DNA from: Shimia abyssi | GTDB lineage: Bacteria > Pseudomonadota > Alphaproteobacteria > Rhodobacterales > Rhodobacteraceae | Reading direction: 5' to 3' | Length of the DNA stretch: 64,000 nt | Assembly (NCBI RefSeq): GCF_003014475.1 | Contig: NZ_PYGJ01000014.1 | Location: 45,396 to 109,395, forward strand | Shown here: in pieces, positions 46,537-55,660 of the stretch | Numbering within the stretch: the first letter of the stretch is position 1 | Layout: every line of letters begins with the position of its first letter | The notes under the pieces: model-generated | The model's database searches: none | Told to the model about the DNA's origin: nothing | The model's input: only the letters and a program-made list of their open reading frames with translations | Made by a program: the position numbers and the translations under genes

Positions 46537-47334
46537 TCAGAATTGGCAGGTGACAGACCCAAACGCACCGAAATCCGCATGGATCAGGGCGCCGGTCGGG
46601 CATTCAATGGGGCTGATGAAAGACCCGGACAGGATGACTTGTCCAGCCTCGATGTGTTGCCCGTAGGTGTGCATGCGGCGTGCGAGCCAGACAATACCTT
46701 CAACCGGATCGTTGAGTACGCCCGCGCCGAGGCCGGTCTCCTCAACCTCGCCATTGCGCGACACGATGGCGCCAACCCAGCGCAGATCGGTTGTTTTGGG
46801 GTCGTGACGTGCCATACCCAGCACGATGCCCGCATTGGCGGCGTTGTCGGACACGGTGTCGGTGATGATACGTGTCTGACCCGTCGCGGGATCGCTGCGC
46901 AAAATGCGTGTGTCGAGGATTTCGAGGCTGGGCGCGACGTAATCGGTGGCGGCGAGCACGTCTTGGCGCGTGGCGTCTTTGCCACCCAACGACGATTTCA
47001 TCACAAAGGCAATCTCTGCCTCAATACGGGGTTGAATGAAGCGCCCGGTGGGGATGGTAGCACCATTCGCAAATGCCATATCATCAAACAGCACACCACT
47101 GTCGGGGATGTCGATCCCAAGCGCGCGCTGCATGGTTTTTGAGGTCAGTCCGATCTTCCAGCCCATCACGCGCCGGCCTTTAGACAGTTTTGCCGCCATG
47201 AGTTCAGACTGAATGGCATAGGCATCGTCCAACGTCATGTCGGGGTATTGCAGGGACAAAAGCCCCATTTGTTCACGCGCTTCCTCGGCACGGAGCAGGG
47301 CGTGTGCGGCTGTAGCGTGTTGGTCAGGCGTCAT
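46537..47334 (-). CDS. hpaH: 2-oxo-hept-4-ene-1,7-dioate hydratase (HpaH family)
   Basis: The 265-aa hydratase adds water to 2-oxohept-4-enedioate. Landmarks: RRVMGWKIGLTSKTMQRALGI, IQPRIEAEIAFVM (metal Glu pair), and DPVEGIVWLARRM near the C-terminus. The start overlaps the end of the HpaG-like gene by 4 bases. Part of the ring-cleavage operon. Confidence 0.93.
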   Translation of the reverse strand: MTPDQHATAAHALLRAEEAREQMGLLSLQYPDMTLDDAYAIQSELMAAKLSKGRRVMGWKIGLTSKTMQRALGIDIPDSGVLFDDMAFANGATIPTGRFIQPRIEAEIAFVMKSSLGGKDATRQDVLAATDYVAPSLEILDTRILRSDPATGQTRIITDTVSDNAANAGIVLGMARHDPKTTDLRWVGAIVSRNGEVEETGLGAGVLNDPVEGIVWLARRMHTYGQHIEAGQVILSGSFISPIECPTGALIHADFGAFGSVTCQF

Positions 47335-48182
47335 GCCTCGTCCTCGATGCCGTTGCGCAAGGTGCCAATGCCGTTCACCTCAACCTCAACCACATCGCCG
47401 GGTTGGAGATATTTGGGTGGGTCAAATCGCGCGCCCGCCCCGGTAGGGGTGCCGGTCACGATTATATCGCCGGGGCGCAGTGTCATGAATGTTGAAATAT
47501 AGGCGATCTCTTCGCGGATCGGGAACATCATACGGCTGAGAGTGTCATCCTGACGAACCTCGCCATTCACGCGGGTAATGATGCGCGCGTCGTCTAGCTG
47601 TGAGGCATCGTGAAAGGGGACAAGCCAAGGTCCCATCGCGCCGGAATTGTCCCAGTTTTTGCCTTGGGTCACATTGAATTTGGCATGCCGCACCCAATCG
47701 CGAATGGTGCCTTCGTTACACAGCGTCAGCGCAGCGATGTGGTCATAGGCGTCTTCGGGTTTGATCCTGCGTCCGGCCTTGCCAATCACCACAACCACCT
47801 CGCCTTCGTAATCTAGCGTGTGGTTTTCCGGCGGGCGCACAAGGTTCCGTTCATGGCCAACAAAGCCCGAGATAAACCGGGGAAACAGCGACATGTGCTT
47901 AGGTTGCGCTGTGCCGTCCTTGTACTCGGCGTTACGATCGGGGAAATTGACGCCAACACATAGAATGCGGGCAGCATCCGGAAGCGGAGGTTGATAGGTG
48001 AAGTCAGTATGTGTGATCGCGCGCCCGGCGGCGGCCACGACCACCTGATCCAGCGCGCCCGCCTCTATCACGGCGCGCAAACACGGCAAGTCAGGGAAGT
48101 CACGTGACAGCGCCACAAACCCCTCGTCGACGATCGCGCCATAAAGCGCCTCTCCGTTTGCTACAACGCTTGCCAGTTTCAT
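47331..48182 (-). CDS. Fumarylacetoacetate-hydrolase family, HpaG-like decarboxylase/isomerase
   Basis: The 283-aa FAH-fold protein contains CVGVNFPDRNAEY, TLDYEGEVVVVIGKAGR (metal Glu/Asp), GKNWDNSGAMGPWLV and TGTPTGAGARFDPP. In the hpa operon the expected job is decarboxylation/isomerisation of 5-oxopent-3-ene-1,2,5-tricarboxylate. Classical HpaG is a double-length fusion; this is single-length. ATG 48182 follows AGGGGA. Confidence 0.85.
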   Translation of the reverse strand: MKLASVVANGEALYGAIVDEGFVALSRDFPDLPCLRAVIEAGALDQVVVAAAGRAITHTDFTYQPPLPDAARILCVGVNFPDRNAEYKDGTAQPKHMSLFPRFISGFVGHERNLVRPPENHTLDYEGEVVVVIGKAGRRIKPEDAYDHIAALTLCNEGTIRDWVRHAKFNVTQGKNWDNSGAMGPWLVPFHDASQLDDARIITRVNGEVRQDDTLSRMMFPIREEIAYISTFMTLRPGDIIVTGTPTGAGARFDPPKYLQPGDVVEVEVNGIGTLRNGIEDEA

Positions 48183-48194
48183 GTTGTCCCCTGT

Positions 48195-48218
48195 CTTCAT
48201 CTCGCCAAAAATACTTGG
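48195..48218 (-). repeat. AGTATTT...GCGAGATGAAG motif, copy 3
   Basis: On the minus strand CAAGTATTTTTGGCGAGATGAAG sits between hpaD and the HpaG-like gene, 12 bases before the start codon. It shares GCGAGATGAA with copy 4. Confidence 0.45.
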
Positions 48219-48227
48219 AATTCGCCC

Positions 48228-49208
48228 CTACGGCGCAATGATCGGCTGCGCCTTTAGCGCGGACTCTTCAACACTTGCCCCTTCAAACGTTGAGCCATGT
48301 TCAAACCAGGACCGTGGCGCTGGCGCGCCCCAAAGAGTTTGACGCTGAGGATCCTTAAGATCCCATTTGATCGGCTCCAGGTCAGGGTCAACTGTTTGAT
48401 AATCCGAACAATAAATTTCGATCCGATTCCCATCCGGATCAAAGATATAGAGAAAAAAAGCGTTTGAGATGCCGTGCCGTCCAGGGCCGCGCTCGATGCT
48501 ATCGACCCAGCCGGTCGTTGCCATCAGGTCAAGCAAATCAATAATTGCCATCGGTGTCGGCACCCAAAAGGCCGTATGATGCAAGCGGGGTCCGGTGCCA
48601 TTGGTGAAGGCAACGTCATGCACGCCACCTTTGCGGTGCATCCATGCCGCCCAAACCTTGCCGCTGTCTGCATCCTCGGTAAACTCGGTCGTGCGAAAAC
48701 CCATTTCGCTATAGAACGCCACTGCGCCGTCCACATCCGCGCTGAACATGTTGAAGTGGTCGATGCGTAGCGGGCGCACACCACGATAAAGTTTATACTC
48801 CTGATGGATCGGCGCGAGACGGTCCATTTTGACGTAAAACTCCAGCGGAATACCCCACGGGTCACGGGTGCGCAGAGTTTTGCCCATAAACGGGCGGTCC
48901 ACCCATTCGACCGGCAGTCCCTTGGACGCAAACCACTCGGCGGCTTTCTCCAGATCCGGTTCGTCATACAGCTTAAAGCCAAGCACACTTACGCTAGAAC
49001 TGTCCGATTGCACGAGCACGATACAGTGGTGCCCACGTTCCTCCAATGCGCGAAGGTAGATATGGCTGTCGTCTTCATGCGTGACCTCAAGTCCAAGTGT
49101 ATCGACGTAAAAGGCGCGGGATTTGATCAGATCGCGTACATGATACTCTACGTGGCTGAGGCGCACGATGTTAAAAGGCGGATAGAGGACCGGTGCAGGG
49201 ACGGGCAT
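48228..49208 (-). CDS. hpaD: Homoprotocatechuate 2,3-dioxygenase (extradiol, HPCD/MndD type)
   Basis: The 326-aa extradiol dioxygenase of the type I VOC fold cleaves 3,4-dihydroxyphenylacetate at the 2,3 bond. The C-terminal VOC repeat holds the metal ligands: DHFNMF (His), LHHTAFWV (His) and IEIYCSDY (Glu). The sequence after the Glu resembles Brevibacterium HPCD/Arthrobacter MndD. ATG 49208 has AAGGAG upstream. Metal (Fe or Mn) cannot be decided from sequence. Confidence 0.93.
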   Translation of the reverse strand: MPVPAPVLYPPFNIVRLSHVEYHVRDLIKSRAFYVDTLGLEVTHEDDSHIYLRALEERGHHCIVLVQSDSSSVSVLGFKLYDEPDLEKAAEWFASKGLPVEWVDRPFMGKTLRTRDPWGIPLEFYVKMDRLAPIHQEYKLYRGVRPLRIDHFNMFSADVDGAVAFYSEMGFRTTEFTEDADSGKVWAAWMHRKGGVHDVAFTNGTGPRLHHTAFWVPTPMAIIDLLDLMATTGWVDSIERGPGRHGISNAFFLYIFDPDGNRIEIYCSDYQTVDPDLEPIKWDLKDPQRQTLWGAPAPRSWFEHGSTFEGASVEESALKAQPIIAP

Positions 49209-49230
49209 TGTGTGGCTCCTTTTTCGCGGT

Positions 49231-49608
49231 TCACATATGATCGCGGATTGTACCCGTTTTGGGCGACAGGGCGGGGTCGATATCGCGCATTTCAAGCGAG
49301 AGAGCGATGGGATGGGTTGCCATGACGGGGGCGATAAATGCGCGCGTGACCTCAAAGAGGCGCTGGGTTGCATCCTGTTTCACGTCATCAGGGCGCCCGG
49401 CACGCAGACGGATAGAGATGTCGATAAAGCCATGTTTGGGATTGCCATCGGCAATTGCATAATGGTCGGCGCGAAAGGCGCGGACCCGTATTCCAGGCGT
49501 GGGAAAGGCGTCGATTTCTGAGGCCGTTGCGCGAATGGTGTCGCACAACGCTTGTATATCAAGCAGCTCGTCCAGATTGGCCGAGTATTCGACACTGAAA
49601 TGAGGCAC
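49231..49608 (-). CDS. hpaF: 5-carboxymethyl-2-hydroxymuconate delta-isomerase
   Basis: The 125-aa tautomerase starts at GTG 49608, giving M-PHFSVEYS: after Met removal the N-terminal Pro is the catalytic base, as in HpaF of E. coli (126 aa). GGIRVRAFRADHY-like (PGIRVRAF) and GRPDDVKQDATQRLFE blocks match. GAGG lies before the GTG; the longer frame from 49635 would bury the Pro, so GTG is strongly preferred. First gene of the operon. Confidence 0.92.
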   Translation of the reverse strand: MPHFSVEYSANLDELLDIQALCDTIRATASEIDAFPTPGIRVRAFRADHYAIADGNPKHGFIDISIRLRAGRPDDVKQDATQRLFEVTRAFIAPVMATHPIALSLEMRDIDPALSPKTGTIRDHM

Positions 49609-49785
49609 GGCTTCCTCTCCCACATAGTTGTTCACATGTTAAGTAAGTTTGCGCCGCGGAGTCAAGGTGAGAATTGTGATCCGAAAATGGAGCGATGGAG
49701 GGGCATACCAAAGATGCGCCGGATAACCTCGGGCGCACCGCTGAATTGGGTCATTGAAACATCACTGGCTGGCGCGATGTTGGGA

Positions 49786-50940
49786 TCAACTCAGCCGTTG
49801 CAAGAGCGCCAGTGATGGATCGCCTGTCGGTGTCAGCCCAATACTGCTTTGATACGCGCTGATCGATTCGCGCGTTTTAGGCCCGATCACACCATCTGCG
49901 CCGCCGGTGTCAAATCCACGACCGGTTAAGCGTTTTTGAAGGGCGATGCGATCGTCCTTGGTCAACCCGTATGCGTCTGGCGGGAAACTGCCGCGCAAGG
50001 GGCCTGCGCCGCCGATACGATCGGCAAGGTGGCCAACGCCAATCGCATAGGAATCGGAGTTGTTGTAACGTTTGATGGCATCAAAGTTGCGCGTGACCGA
50101 AAACACCGGGCCACCGGCTTGGGGTTGCAAATCACGCCCTGACGGCGCGCCATATCCCTTTTCCCCGCCCCATTTTTGGCCCGCGACCCAACCGCTGCGC
50201 TTGAGATACGCGGCGGTCGAGGCCAGCGCATCAGAGGGGTCTTCGGACCAGATGTCGCGTCGCCCGTCACCGGTGAAATCAACGGCAAAAGCCTGAAACG
50301 AGGTGGGAATGAACTGCGTATGCCCCATGGCGCCCGCCCAGCTGCCGGTCATCCGATCGGCTGTAATGTCGCCATTCTGCAGGATCTCAAGCGCAGCAAT
50401 GAGTTGTTTCTCAAAGAATGCGCCGCGTCGCCCATCAAAGGCCAGTGTCGAGGTGGCCGAGATGACCGGAACGTTACCGCGCCGATCTCCGTAAAAGCTC
50501 TCAAGGCCCCAGATTGCACAGATAATTTCGGCATCGACGCCGTATGTGCGTTCAAGAGACTGCAAGGTGCTACGATGTTTGGAAAACGCCGCGCGCCCCT
50601 GTTCGACGCGTTTGTCCGACGCGGCGATGGCGAGGTAGTCTTCAAGGCTGCGTTTGAACTCAACCTGATTTCGATCCCGTTCGATGACACCGGGAAGATA
50701 GCCGGTGCCGCGAAACGCCGCCGATAGGGTCGTCTGCGAGATACCTTGTGCCGCAGCGCGGGTGCGAAAATCGCGAACCCACGCGTCATAGGCCGGATTG
50801 GGTGTCGGGCGCAGGTCGGCTGAAAGGCCCTCTGCGACAGAAATTGTGCTGCGTTCCGGGGTGCGCAGAGCCTGATTGGTACAGGCTGACAGGCCAAGTG
50901 CACCCAGCCCTAGGGTAAAGTGACGTCTGTTGATGCTCAT
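49786..50940 (-). CDS. Lytic murein transglycosylase, MltB-like lipoprotein
   Basis: The 384-aa protein has a twin-Arg-like N-terminus (NRRHFTLGLGALGLSAC) whose Cys fits a lipobox, a lytic transglycosylase (SLT_2/MltB) core with CAIWGLESFYG (catalytic Glu) and GAMGHTQFIPTSF, and a C-terminal peptidoglycan-binding domain (about residues 325-380). It cuts glycan strands of the cell wall. The frame is open to 51015, but ATG 50940 fits the signal. Confidence 0.92.
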   Translation of the reverse strand: MSINRRHFTLGLGALGLSACTNQALRTPERSTISVAEGLSADLRPTPNPAYDAWVRDFRTRAAAQGISQTTLSAAFRGTGYLPGVIERDRNQVEFKRSLEDYLAIAASDKRVEQGRAAFSKHRSTLQSLERTYGVDAEIICAIWGLESFYGDRRGNVPVISATSTLAFDGRRGAFFEKQLIAALEILQNGDITADRMTGSWAGAMGHTQFIPTSFQAFAVDFTGDGRRDIWSEDPSDALASTAAYLKRSGWVAGQKWGGEKGYGAPSGRDLQPQAGGPVFSVTRNFDAIKRYNNSDSYAIGVGHLADRIGGAGPLRGSFPPDAYGLTKDDRIALQKRLTGRGFDTGGADGVIGPKTRESISAYQSSIGLTPTGDPSLALLQRLS

Positions 50941-51108
50941 CTCTCTGATCCGCTGATTTGTTTGAAGTGCGGTATTTATTGCCATCACAGTGACAGGTTT
51001 GCCGCGACGGGCCAAGGTACAGATTTCGCCTTGGCACAGGATTGCCTGTCAGCGTAGTTGGAAGAGGGGCCAGTTGTGTGGCGCCGTTATTAATCAAGGA
51101 AAGACAGT

Positions 51109-51453
51109 ATGATTGAGCGAAAGCACACGGGCCAGCGGATGAGCAAGATCGTCAAACATAACGGCACGGTCTACCTGTGCGGACAGGTTGGTGTCGCCGG
51201 CGAGAGTGTTGCGGAACAGACTGCCGAATGTCTGCGCCGCGTTGATGCATTGCTGGTGGAGGCGGGATCGTCGCGCGAGCAAATTTTGCAGGCAATTATC
51301 TGGGTGGCTGACATGGCCGATTTTGCGGAAATGAATGCAGTTTGGGATGCCTGGGTGCCCGAAGGCCATGCACCGGCGCGGGCCTGTGGCGAGGCCAAGT
51401 TAGCACGCCCTGAGCTGATGGTTGAAGTGATTGTTACGGCTGCCTGTGACTAA
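51109..51453 (+). CDS. RidA/YjgF family protein
   Basis: The 114-aa protein matches the RidA fold: [38 protein letters not shown], and the C-terminal [25 protein letters not shown] with the Arg and Glu typical of imine/enamine deaminases. It removes reactive 2-aminoacrylate-type intermediates. GGAAAG precedes ATG 51109. It may protect PLP enzymes of the cluster, but that is speculation. Confidence 0.88.
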   Translation: MIERKHTGQRMSKIVKHNGTVYLCGQVGVAGESVAEQTAECLRRVDALLVEAGSSREQILQAIIWVADMADFAEMNAVWDAWVPEGHAPARACGEAKLARPELMVEVIVTAACD

Positions 51454-51461
51454 GTTTTGAC

Positions 51462-51490
51462 AAAAAAAGGGACAGCTCGAAAGCTGCCCC
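51462..51490 (-). terminator. Rho-independent terminator of the RTX/Hint gene
   Basis: On the minus strand GGGGCAGCT-TTCG-AGCTGTCCC forms a stem with one mismatch followed by TTTTTTT. It lies 27 bases past the RTX/Hint stop; it also sits right after ridA on the other strand. Confidence 0.88.
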
Positions 51491-51516
51491 TCCCCCTAGC
51501 GAAACTGTTTCGGCAG

Positions 51517-53454
51517 TTACCCGATCAGCTGGGCCTCGTGACGCTTAAGCGTCAGACGGGCCGCGGTGTAGTTCTCAAGGCCTTCGCTTTCGCGAAGTTC
51601 TGGGAACAGCGAGTAGATTTCCTCGCGCTGGTCGTTGTCGATGCCGTTGATCGAGTACTCACCGGGCTGGAAGCTTTCGCTCCATGCGCCATCGGCCAGA
51701 ACAACTTCGTGGCTTTCACACATGATGTGGATGTAGTCCACACCAACCGTGTCGATCTGCTGAACACCGTCCAAGTGGGTCAGGTGCTTGGCGGCCACCA
51801 GAACTTCGCGCTCATCAAAGAGCAACTCTGCCTGCTGGGACACCAGCAGCATACGGTGGCTTGGTGAAACCATCATGTCGCGCTCGGGCTGGTTCGGTCC
51901 CAGTGCGCCCTGTTTGATCAGGATCGGACGCAGCTGAGGGCGCGCCATCAGTTCTTTGCCTGAAAGACGCTTGGAGCCTGTCCAACGCAGTTCCTGCAAG
52001 CCGTTATCGCGGGTTACAACCTTATCGCCCGGCTGGAGCTGTTCCACGGGAACTTCGCCCATTGGGGTCAGAATACGTGTACCCGGTGTGAAGCACACAA
52101 TAGTAGGCCCGTCGGGTTCCTGCGCGATATTTTCGATGTTGAGAAAACGGGTAACGCCGGTGTCGTTGCCATCGGCATCGACAAAAGTGATTGTGCCGTT
52201 TTCAGGGTTGTCAGCATCAAATTCGACACGAGTGGTGCCACCCGGGTTCACACGCTCGGCTACGTCGAGCAGATAGATCGAGTCAAAGTCGACACCACCC
52301 TCGTTACCGTCGATCGTATCGCCGGGGCCGAAGTAAACAAAGGTGTCCTGATCGTCGCCGCCGAACATCTGGTCGACACCTGTCAGACCGATGATGGTGT
52401 CGTTACCTTCCTGACCATAGATCATGTCATCGCCTGCACCACCGATCAGAAGATCGTCAGCATCGACCGCCGGTGGCGGTGTATTGGGCGAGGTGAAGAA
52501 CACGTCGGTGACGGTTACGTCAGAGGGTTCGTCATCCAAATTCAGGTGCACGATTTCAATGCGTGCTGCCGGGCCAGGAATTTCGACCAACACCGAGTTA
52601 TCGGGGTTGTCAGCGGCACCTGAACTTCCACCCGCCAGAGCAGCTTCGTCACCTGGAAACCCGTCAATATTCTCAAGACGAAGATTTGTTGTCGGTGTCG
52701 TCGTCAAGACGACTTCGATCTGATTGCCCTCTGCATCCCAAGCGCGGATTTTTACAGCTGAATCATTGTCGATGTCGTTGACCCGAAACTGTACGTCTTC
52801 CACTGGATCAGAGAAATCGAGGAAGTACTCGCTGCGTTCCTGGAAATCCACGGTGGATTGCATCGAGCTATTTGGGTTCGTAGTTTCCGAACCACCGTCG
52901 ATTCCGCCAAGAAGTTGAGGATCGTTTTCAAAGTTGGTGTCAACGCGGAAATTGGTCCCTTGCGTGAAGGTCACATCGACTGAGCCCGTGTCCTGCACGA
53001 GAGGGCCATCGCCAATGGGATCACCATCCGCAGGTGAACCCAGATCGCTCCAGTTGAAGCTTTCACGCGAACCGCCGCCAGGTGTTGGGGTGGGCTCCGT
53101 TCCGGGAATGTAGTCCCCATAGATCGTGTCATCACCTGCAGAAGCAAAAACCGTATCGTTGCCGCCTTCGCCTGCAACCAAATCGTCGCCGGGAGCTTCG
53201 GTGCCATCGTAAGGGCCGAGTGTGTCAGAAACGATCAGATCATCATCGTCGCCACCAAGAACCGTATCGTTACCCATACCACCGAATATCGTGTCGTCGC
53301 CTTCACCGGCTTGAATTGAGTCGTCGCCGTCTCCGGACGAAATAACGTCATCACCGTTGGTTACGGAATCGCCTTCAGAGTCGGTAAAACCAACATCAAT
53401 ATTGTCGTCGTTTTCTGTTCCGTCCACGATGCCGGGACCAGTAGGATCAGCCAT
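51517..53454 (-). CDS. RTX repeat protein with C-terminal Hint domain
   Basis: The 645-aa acidic secreted protein has calcium-binding RTX nonapeptide repeats (GDGDDSIQAGEGDDTIFGG, about residues 38-110, and GGAGDDMIYGQEGNDTIIG, about 335-355), a beta-rich middle (about 150-320), and a Hint_2 domain (about 460-645): CFTPGTRILTPMGEVPVEQL and MVSPSHRMLL. It probably leaves the cell by type I secretion and may self-cleave at the Hint Cys. No secretion genes are next to it. Confidence 0.93.
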   Translation of the reverse strand: MADPTGPGIVDGTENDDNIDVGFTDSEGDSVTNGDDVISSGDGDDSIQAGEGDDTIFGGMGNDTVLGGDDDDLIVSDTLGPYDGTEAPGDDLVAGEGGNDTVFASAGDDTIYGDYIPGTEPTPTPGGGSRESFNWSDLGSPADGDPIGDGPLVQDTGSVDVTFTQGTNFRVDTNFENDPQLLGGIDGGSETTNPNSSMQSTVDFQERSEYFLDFSDPVEDVQFRVNDIDNDSAVKIRAWDAEGNQIEVVLTTTPTTNLRLENIDGFPGDEAALAGGSSGAADNPDNSVLVEIPGPAARIEIVHLNLDDEPSDVTVTDVFFTSPNTPPPAVDADDLLIGGAGDDMIYGQEGNDTIIGLTGVDQMFGGDDQDTFVYFGPGDTIDGNEGGVDFDSIYLLDVAERVNPGGTTRVEFDADNPENGTITFVDADGNDTGVTRFLNIENIAQEPDGPTIVCFTPGTRILTPMGEVPVEQLQPGDKVVTRDNGLQELRWTGSKRLSGKELMARPQLRPILIKQGALGPNQPERDMMVSPSHRMLLVSQQAELLFDEREVLVAAKHLTHLDGVQQIDTVGVDYIHIMCESHEVVLADGAWSESFQPGEYSINGIDNDQREEIYSLFPELRESEGLENYTAARLTLKRHEAQLIG

Positions 53455-54118
53455 AATAAACCTCATTTACTTTTCCACGCCGCCGAACCGGTCGCCCAGG
53501 TATTACACGCGCTTAAAACACTCTCAGCGCCGCCCACACAGCGGATCAAGACATCGCGAAGATGCTTCAGTTGTCGATTGGCCGCCCCAAGCCAGAACTC
53601 CCGCCCCCCAGTTGGACGTGTCCCAAATATGGGCCATCCAGACCGCCGTTCAAACAAAAACCTGCCCAATTTGGCAAAAAAACATGCAATTTGTCTTTTT
53701 TTGGACCGAGATGCTTTGCCCTTTTTTCAAGGGTTTGGCGGGTGATTGTTTCCCGAATGCGGCGAAAATCGGGCGTGAAAAACCGACAGGGATGTCCAAT
53801 TCGCGCCACAATTCCGCCTTTTTTTACTGGGCTGCCTGAAAATATGGGATTTTGCGACAATTGGCGTTTCCAGTACGGAACCAATAGGCTTTGGGCAAAA
53901 CCGTAAATCGAGGGTTTTGCAGTCCATTTGAGTGCAAGAGTGATTGGGTTCGTTGAGGAAACAAAGACTGTAAAAAACTGCACATTGATAACCGAACTGC
54001 GACACCATCGATTCGAACCAACCAATTTCGAAGGTGCGAGGCCTTTCCCGAGCTTGAAAATACTAACAAAGTATTACTCGGGATGAAGCGTTGAGCCTGT
54101 CCCGTTTAGTTCACTTGT
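53455..54118. other. 664-base gene-free region upstream of the RTX/Hint gene
   Basis: No credible gene. The region is AT-richer than its surroundings, with many runs of A and T, and includes GAAAATACTAACAAAGTATTACTC at about 54056-54078 (inverted repeat AATACT...AGTATT). It probably holds the RTX promoter and a long leader. Confidence 0.4.
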
Positions 54119-54724
54119 TCATGCAGTGGGAATCGTCGTCTGCATCGAGCCACGTTCTGCAAATGTGCCGTACCAGGCCGCCAGCCCATCGCGTCCTTTG
54201 CGCCAGTCGCGATCAGCATGGCGAAAATCCAGATACCCAAGCGCACAACCGACCGCGATGTGGCCAATGGTGTCTGGACCGTAAAGATGGCTCATCCAGC
54301 GTGCATTAAGAGCGTCCAGTGCGCCTGATACCTTTGACCATTGCGCATCAAGCCATGGTTCATAAACCATATCGGCGGGGCGCAGCCGATGTTCGTACAC
54401 CATTAGTACAGCCGCATCGAGCAACCCATCTGCTGTTGCTTCAAGCGTCAGGACATCCCAGATCGCGTCTTCGGGATATAGGTTGGCCCCAGCACGCGCC
54501 GAAAGAAACCGACAAATGACGCGGCTGTCATGCAGGGCCGGCCCATCAGGGCGCACGAGCGCCGGTATCTTGCCCAGCGGGTTGGCCGCCGCCGCTTCGG
54601 ATGCAGTCTTTAACGGCGTTGTCGCAACATCGACCAATTCCACGGCATCCTGCTGGTCGGTTTCAATCAATGTCACGCGGACTTTGCGCACGAAGGGCGA
54701 TGGCGGTGAATGGATCAGCTGCAT
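54119..54724 (-). CDS. Glutathione S-transferase family protein
   Basis: The 201-aa protein has the GST N-terminal thioredoxin fold with MQLIHSPPSPFVRKVRVTLIE (Ser-type), the cis-Pro region GKIPALVRPDG and DSRVICRFL, and the helical C-terminal domain (about residues 85-195). Substrate unknown. It lies six bases beyond the PaiB gene in the same direction. Confidence 0.9.
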   Translation of the reverse strand: MQLIHSPPSPFVRKVRVTLIETDQQDAVELVDVATTPLKTASEAAAANPLGKIPALVRPDGPALHDSRVICRFLSARAGANLYPEDAIWDVLTLEATADGLLDAAVLMVYEHRLRPADMVYEPWLDAQWSKVSGALDALNARWMSHLYGPDTIGHIAVGCALGYLDFRHADRDWRKGRDGLAAWYGTFAERGSMQTTIPTA

Positions 54725-54730
54725 GTTTGG

Positions 54731-55366
54731 TTATCCTTGGTCAGAGTCAGCAAAGGAGGATTGCATGAGCGCAGCAAGCGCGCGGGTGTCTTGGCCAAGG
54801 GCTTGTCCGTATACTTCCTGTGCAGCGGCAAGACGTGCCTCGGCCTGTTTGTTCTGATTGAGTTTCCAAGTTCCGTCGATGTCAGTCACCGAAAGGCGAA
54901 ACGGCTGGATCATGCGCGTCATCCGATCGAACACCTCGGCTGTCATCTTGTCACGTGTCCATGGTGCCTTTGGCAAAAGCTGTGCTTCAAAATGCGCGCT
55001 TAGGCGATCAAGCAGAGCTGGCAATACATCCTGTGGCAACGGCTCAAGTGTACCAGACAAATGTACGGCAACATAATTCCATGTTGGCACCTGATCTGGA
55101 AGGTCATACCAATCTGGCGAAATATAAGCGTCAGGCCCGGAAACTGCGATCTTTGCTTGGACCACACCGGAAATTGCACGCGCCATGGGGTTTGAGCGCA
55201 CAAGATGCAGTTCGGCCTGCGTTCCATCCTCGGACAGAAGGAAAGGCACATGAGACATCAACGGCATTTTGGAGTTCGACATTGCAAGCAGGCCAAACCC
55301 CCGCTCGCGGGCGAATGCCACGTTATCTTGGCGCGTGGTGGTGCGGAATGTGGGATTTGGATGCAT
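54731..55366 (-). CDS. PaiB-type FMN-binding negative transcriptional regulator family protein
   Basis: The 211-aa split-barrel flavoprotein begins MHPNPTFRTTTRQDNVAFARERGFGLLAM, the PaiB family start, with HLVRSNPMARAI, PSDWYD-like (SPDWYDLPDQVPTWNYVAVHL) and the C-terminal LRLSVTDIDGTWKLNQNK block. It diverges from an FMN riboswitch. In Bacillus PaiB represses sporulation genes; here the role is unknown. ATG 55366 is family-consistent. Confidence 0.88.
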   Translation of the reverse strand: MHPNPTFRTTTRQDNVAFARERGFGLLAMSNSKMPLMSHVPFLLSEDGTQAELHLVRSNPMARAISGVVQAKIAVSGPDAYISPDWYDLPDQVPTWNYVAVHLSGTLEPLPQDVLPALLDRLSAHFEAQLLPKAPWTRDKMTAEVFDRMTRMIQPFRLSVTDIDGTWKLNQNKQAEARLAAAQEVYGQALGQDTRALAALMQSSFADSDQG

Positions 55367-55431
55367 CGCTTCTTTCGGACTTAGTGTCGGTTGGATGTTG
55401 CAGCGCTTAAAGAACATTGGCAAGGTGCGCG

Positions 55432-55575
55432 TGTTCTCAGGGCGGGGTGCAATTCCCCACCGGCGGTAAGCGGGGGGATCCCGTAAGCCCGCGAGCGGCG
55501 CTAGGGTATCCCGGCGTGTCTAGCAGATCTGGTGCAATTCCAGAGCCGACGGTGATAGTCCGGATGGAAGAGAAC
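55432..55575 (+). promoter_or_regulatory. FMN riboswitch (RFN element)
   Basis: The conserved order is present: TCTCAGGGCGGGGTGCAATTCCCCACCGGCGGTA, then AGCCCGCGAGCG, AGATCTGGTGCAATTCCAGAGCCGACGGT and AGTCCGGATGGAAGAGAA (each read in pieces). FMN binding should reduce expression of the downstream lumazine synthase gene 86 bases away. A GCCC/GGGC hairpin just after it may be the switching region. Confidence 0.95.
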
Positions 55576-55660
55576 GTACAACGGGTGTGCCCTGATCGGG
55601 GCGGGCTTGGTTGTTCGTGATCGCCTTGGGTGACGTGTCTATGTTCACGGAGGTTATGAA

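Noticed and set aside
53567..54025. 152-codon minus-strand frame in the RTX upstream region
   Set aside because: No SD, no domain and low-complexity composition; the region looks like leader or regulatory DNA.
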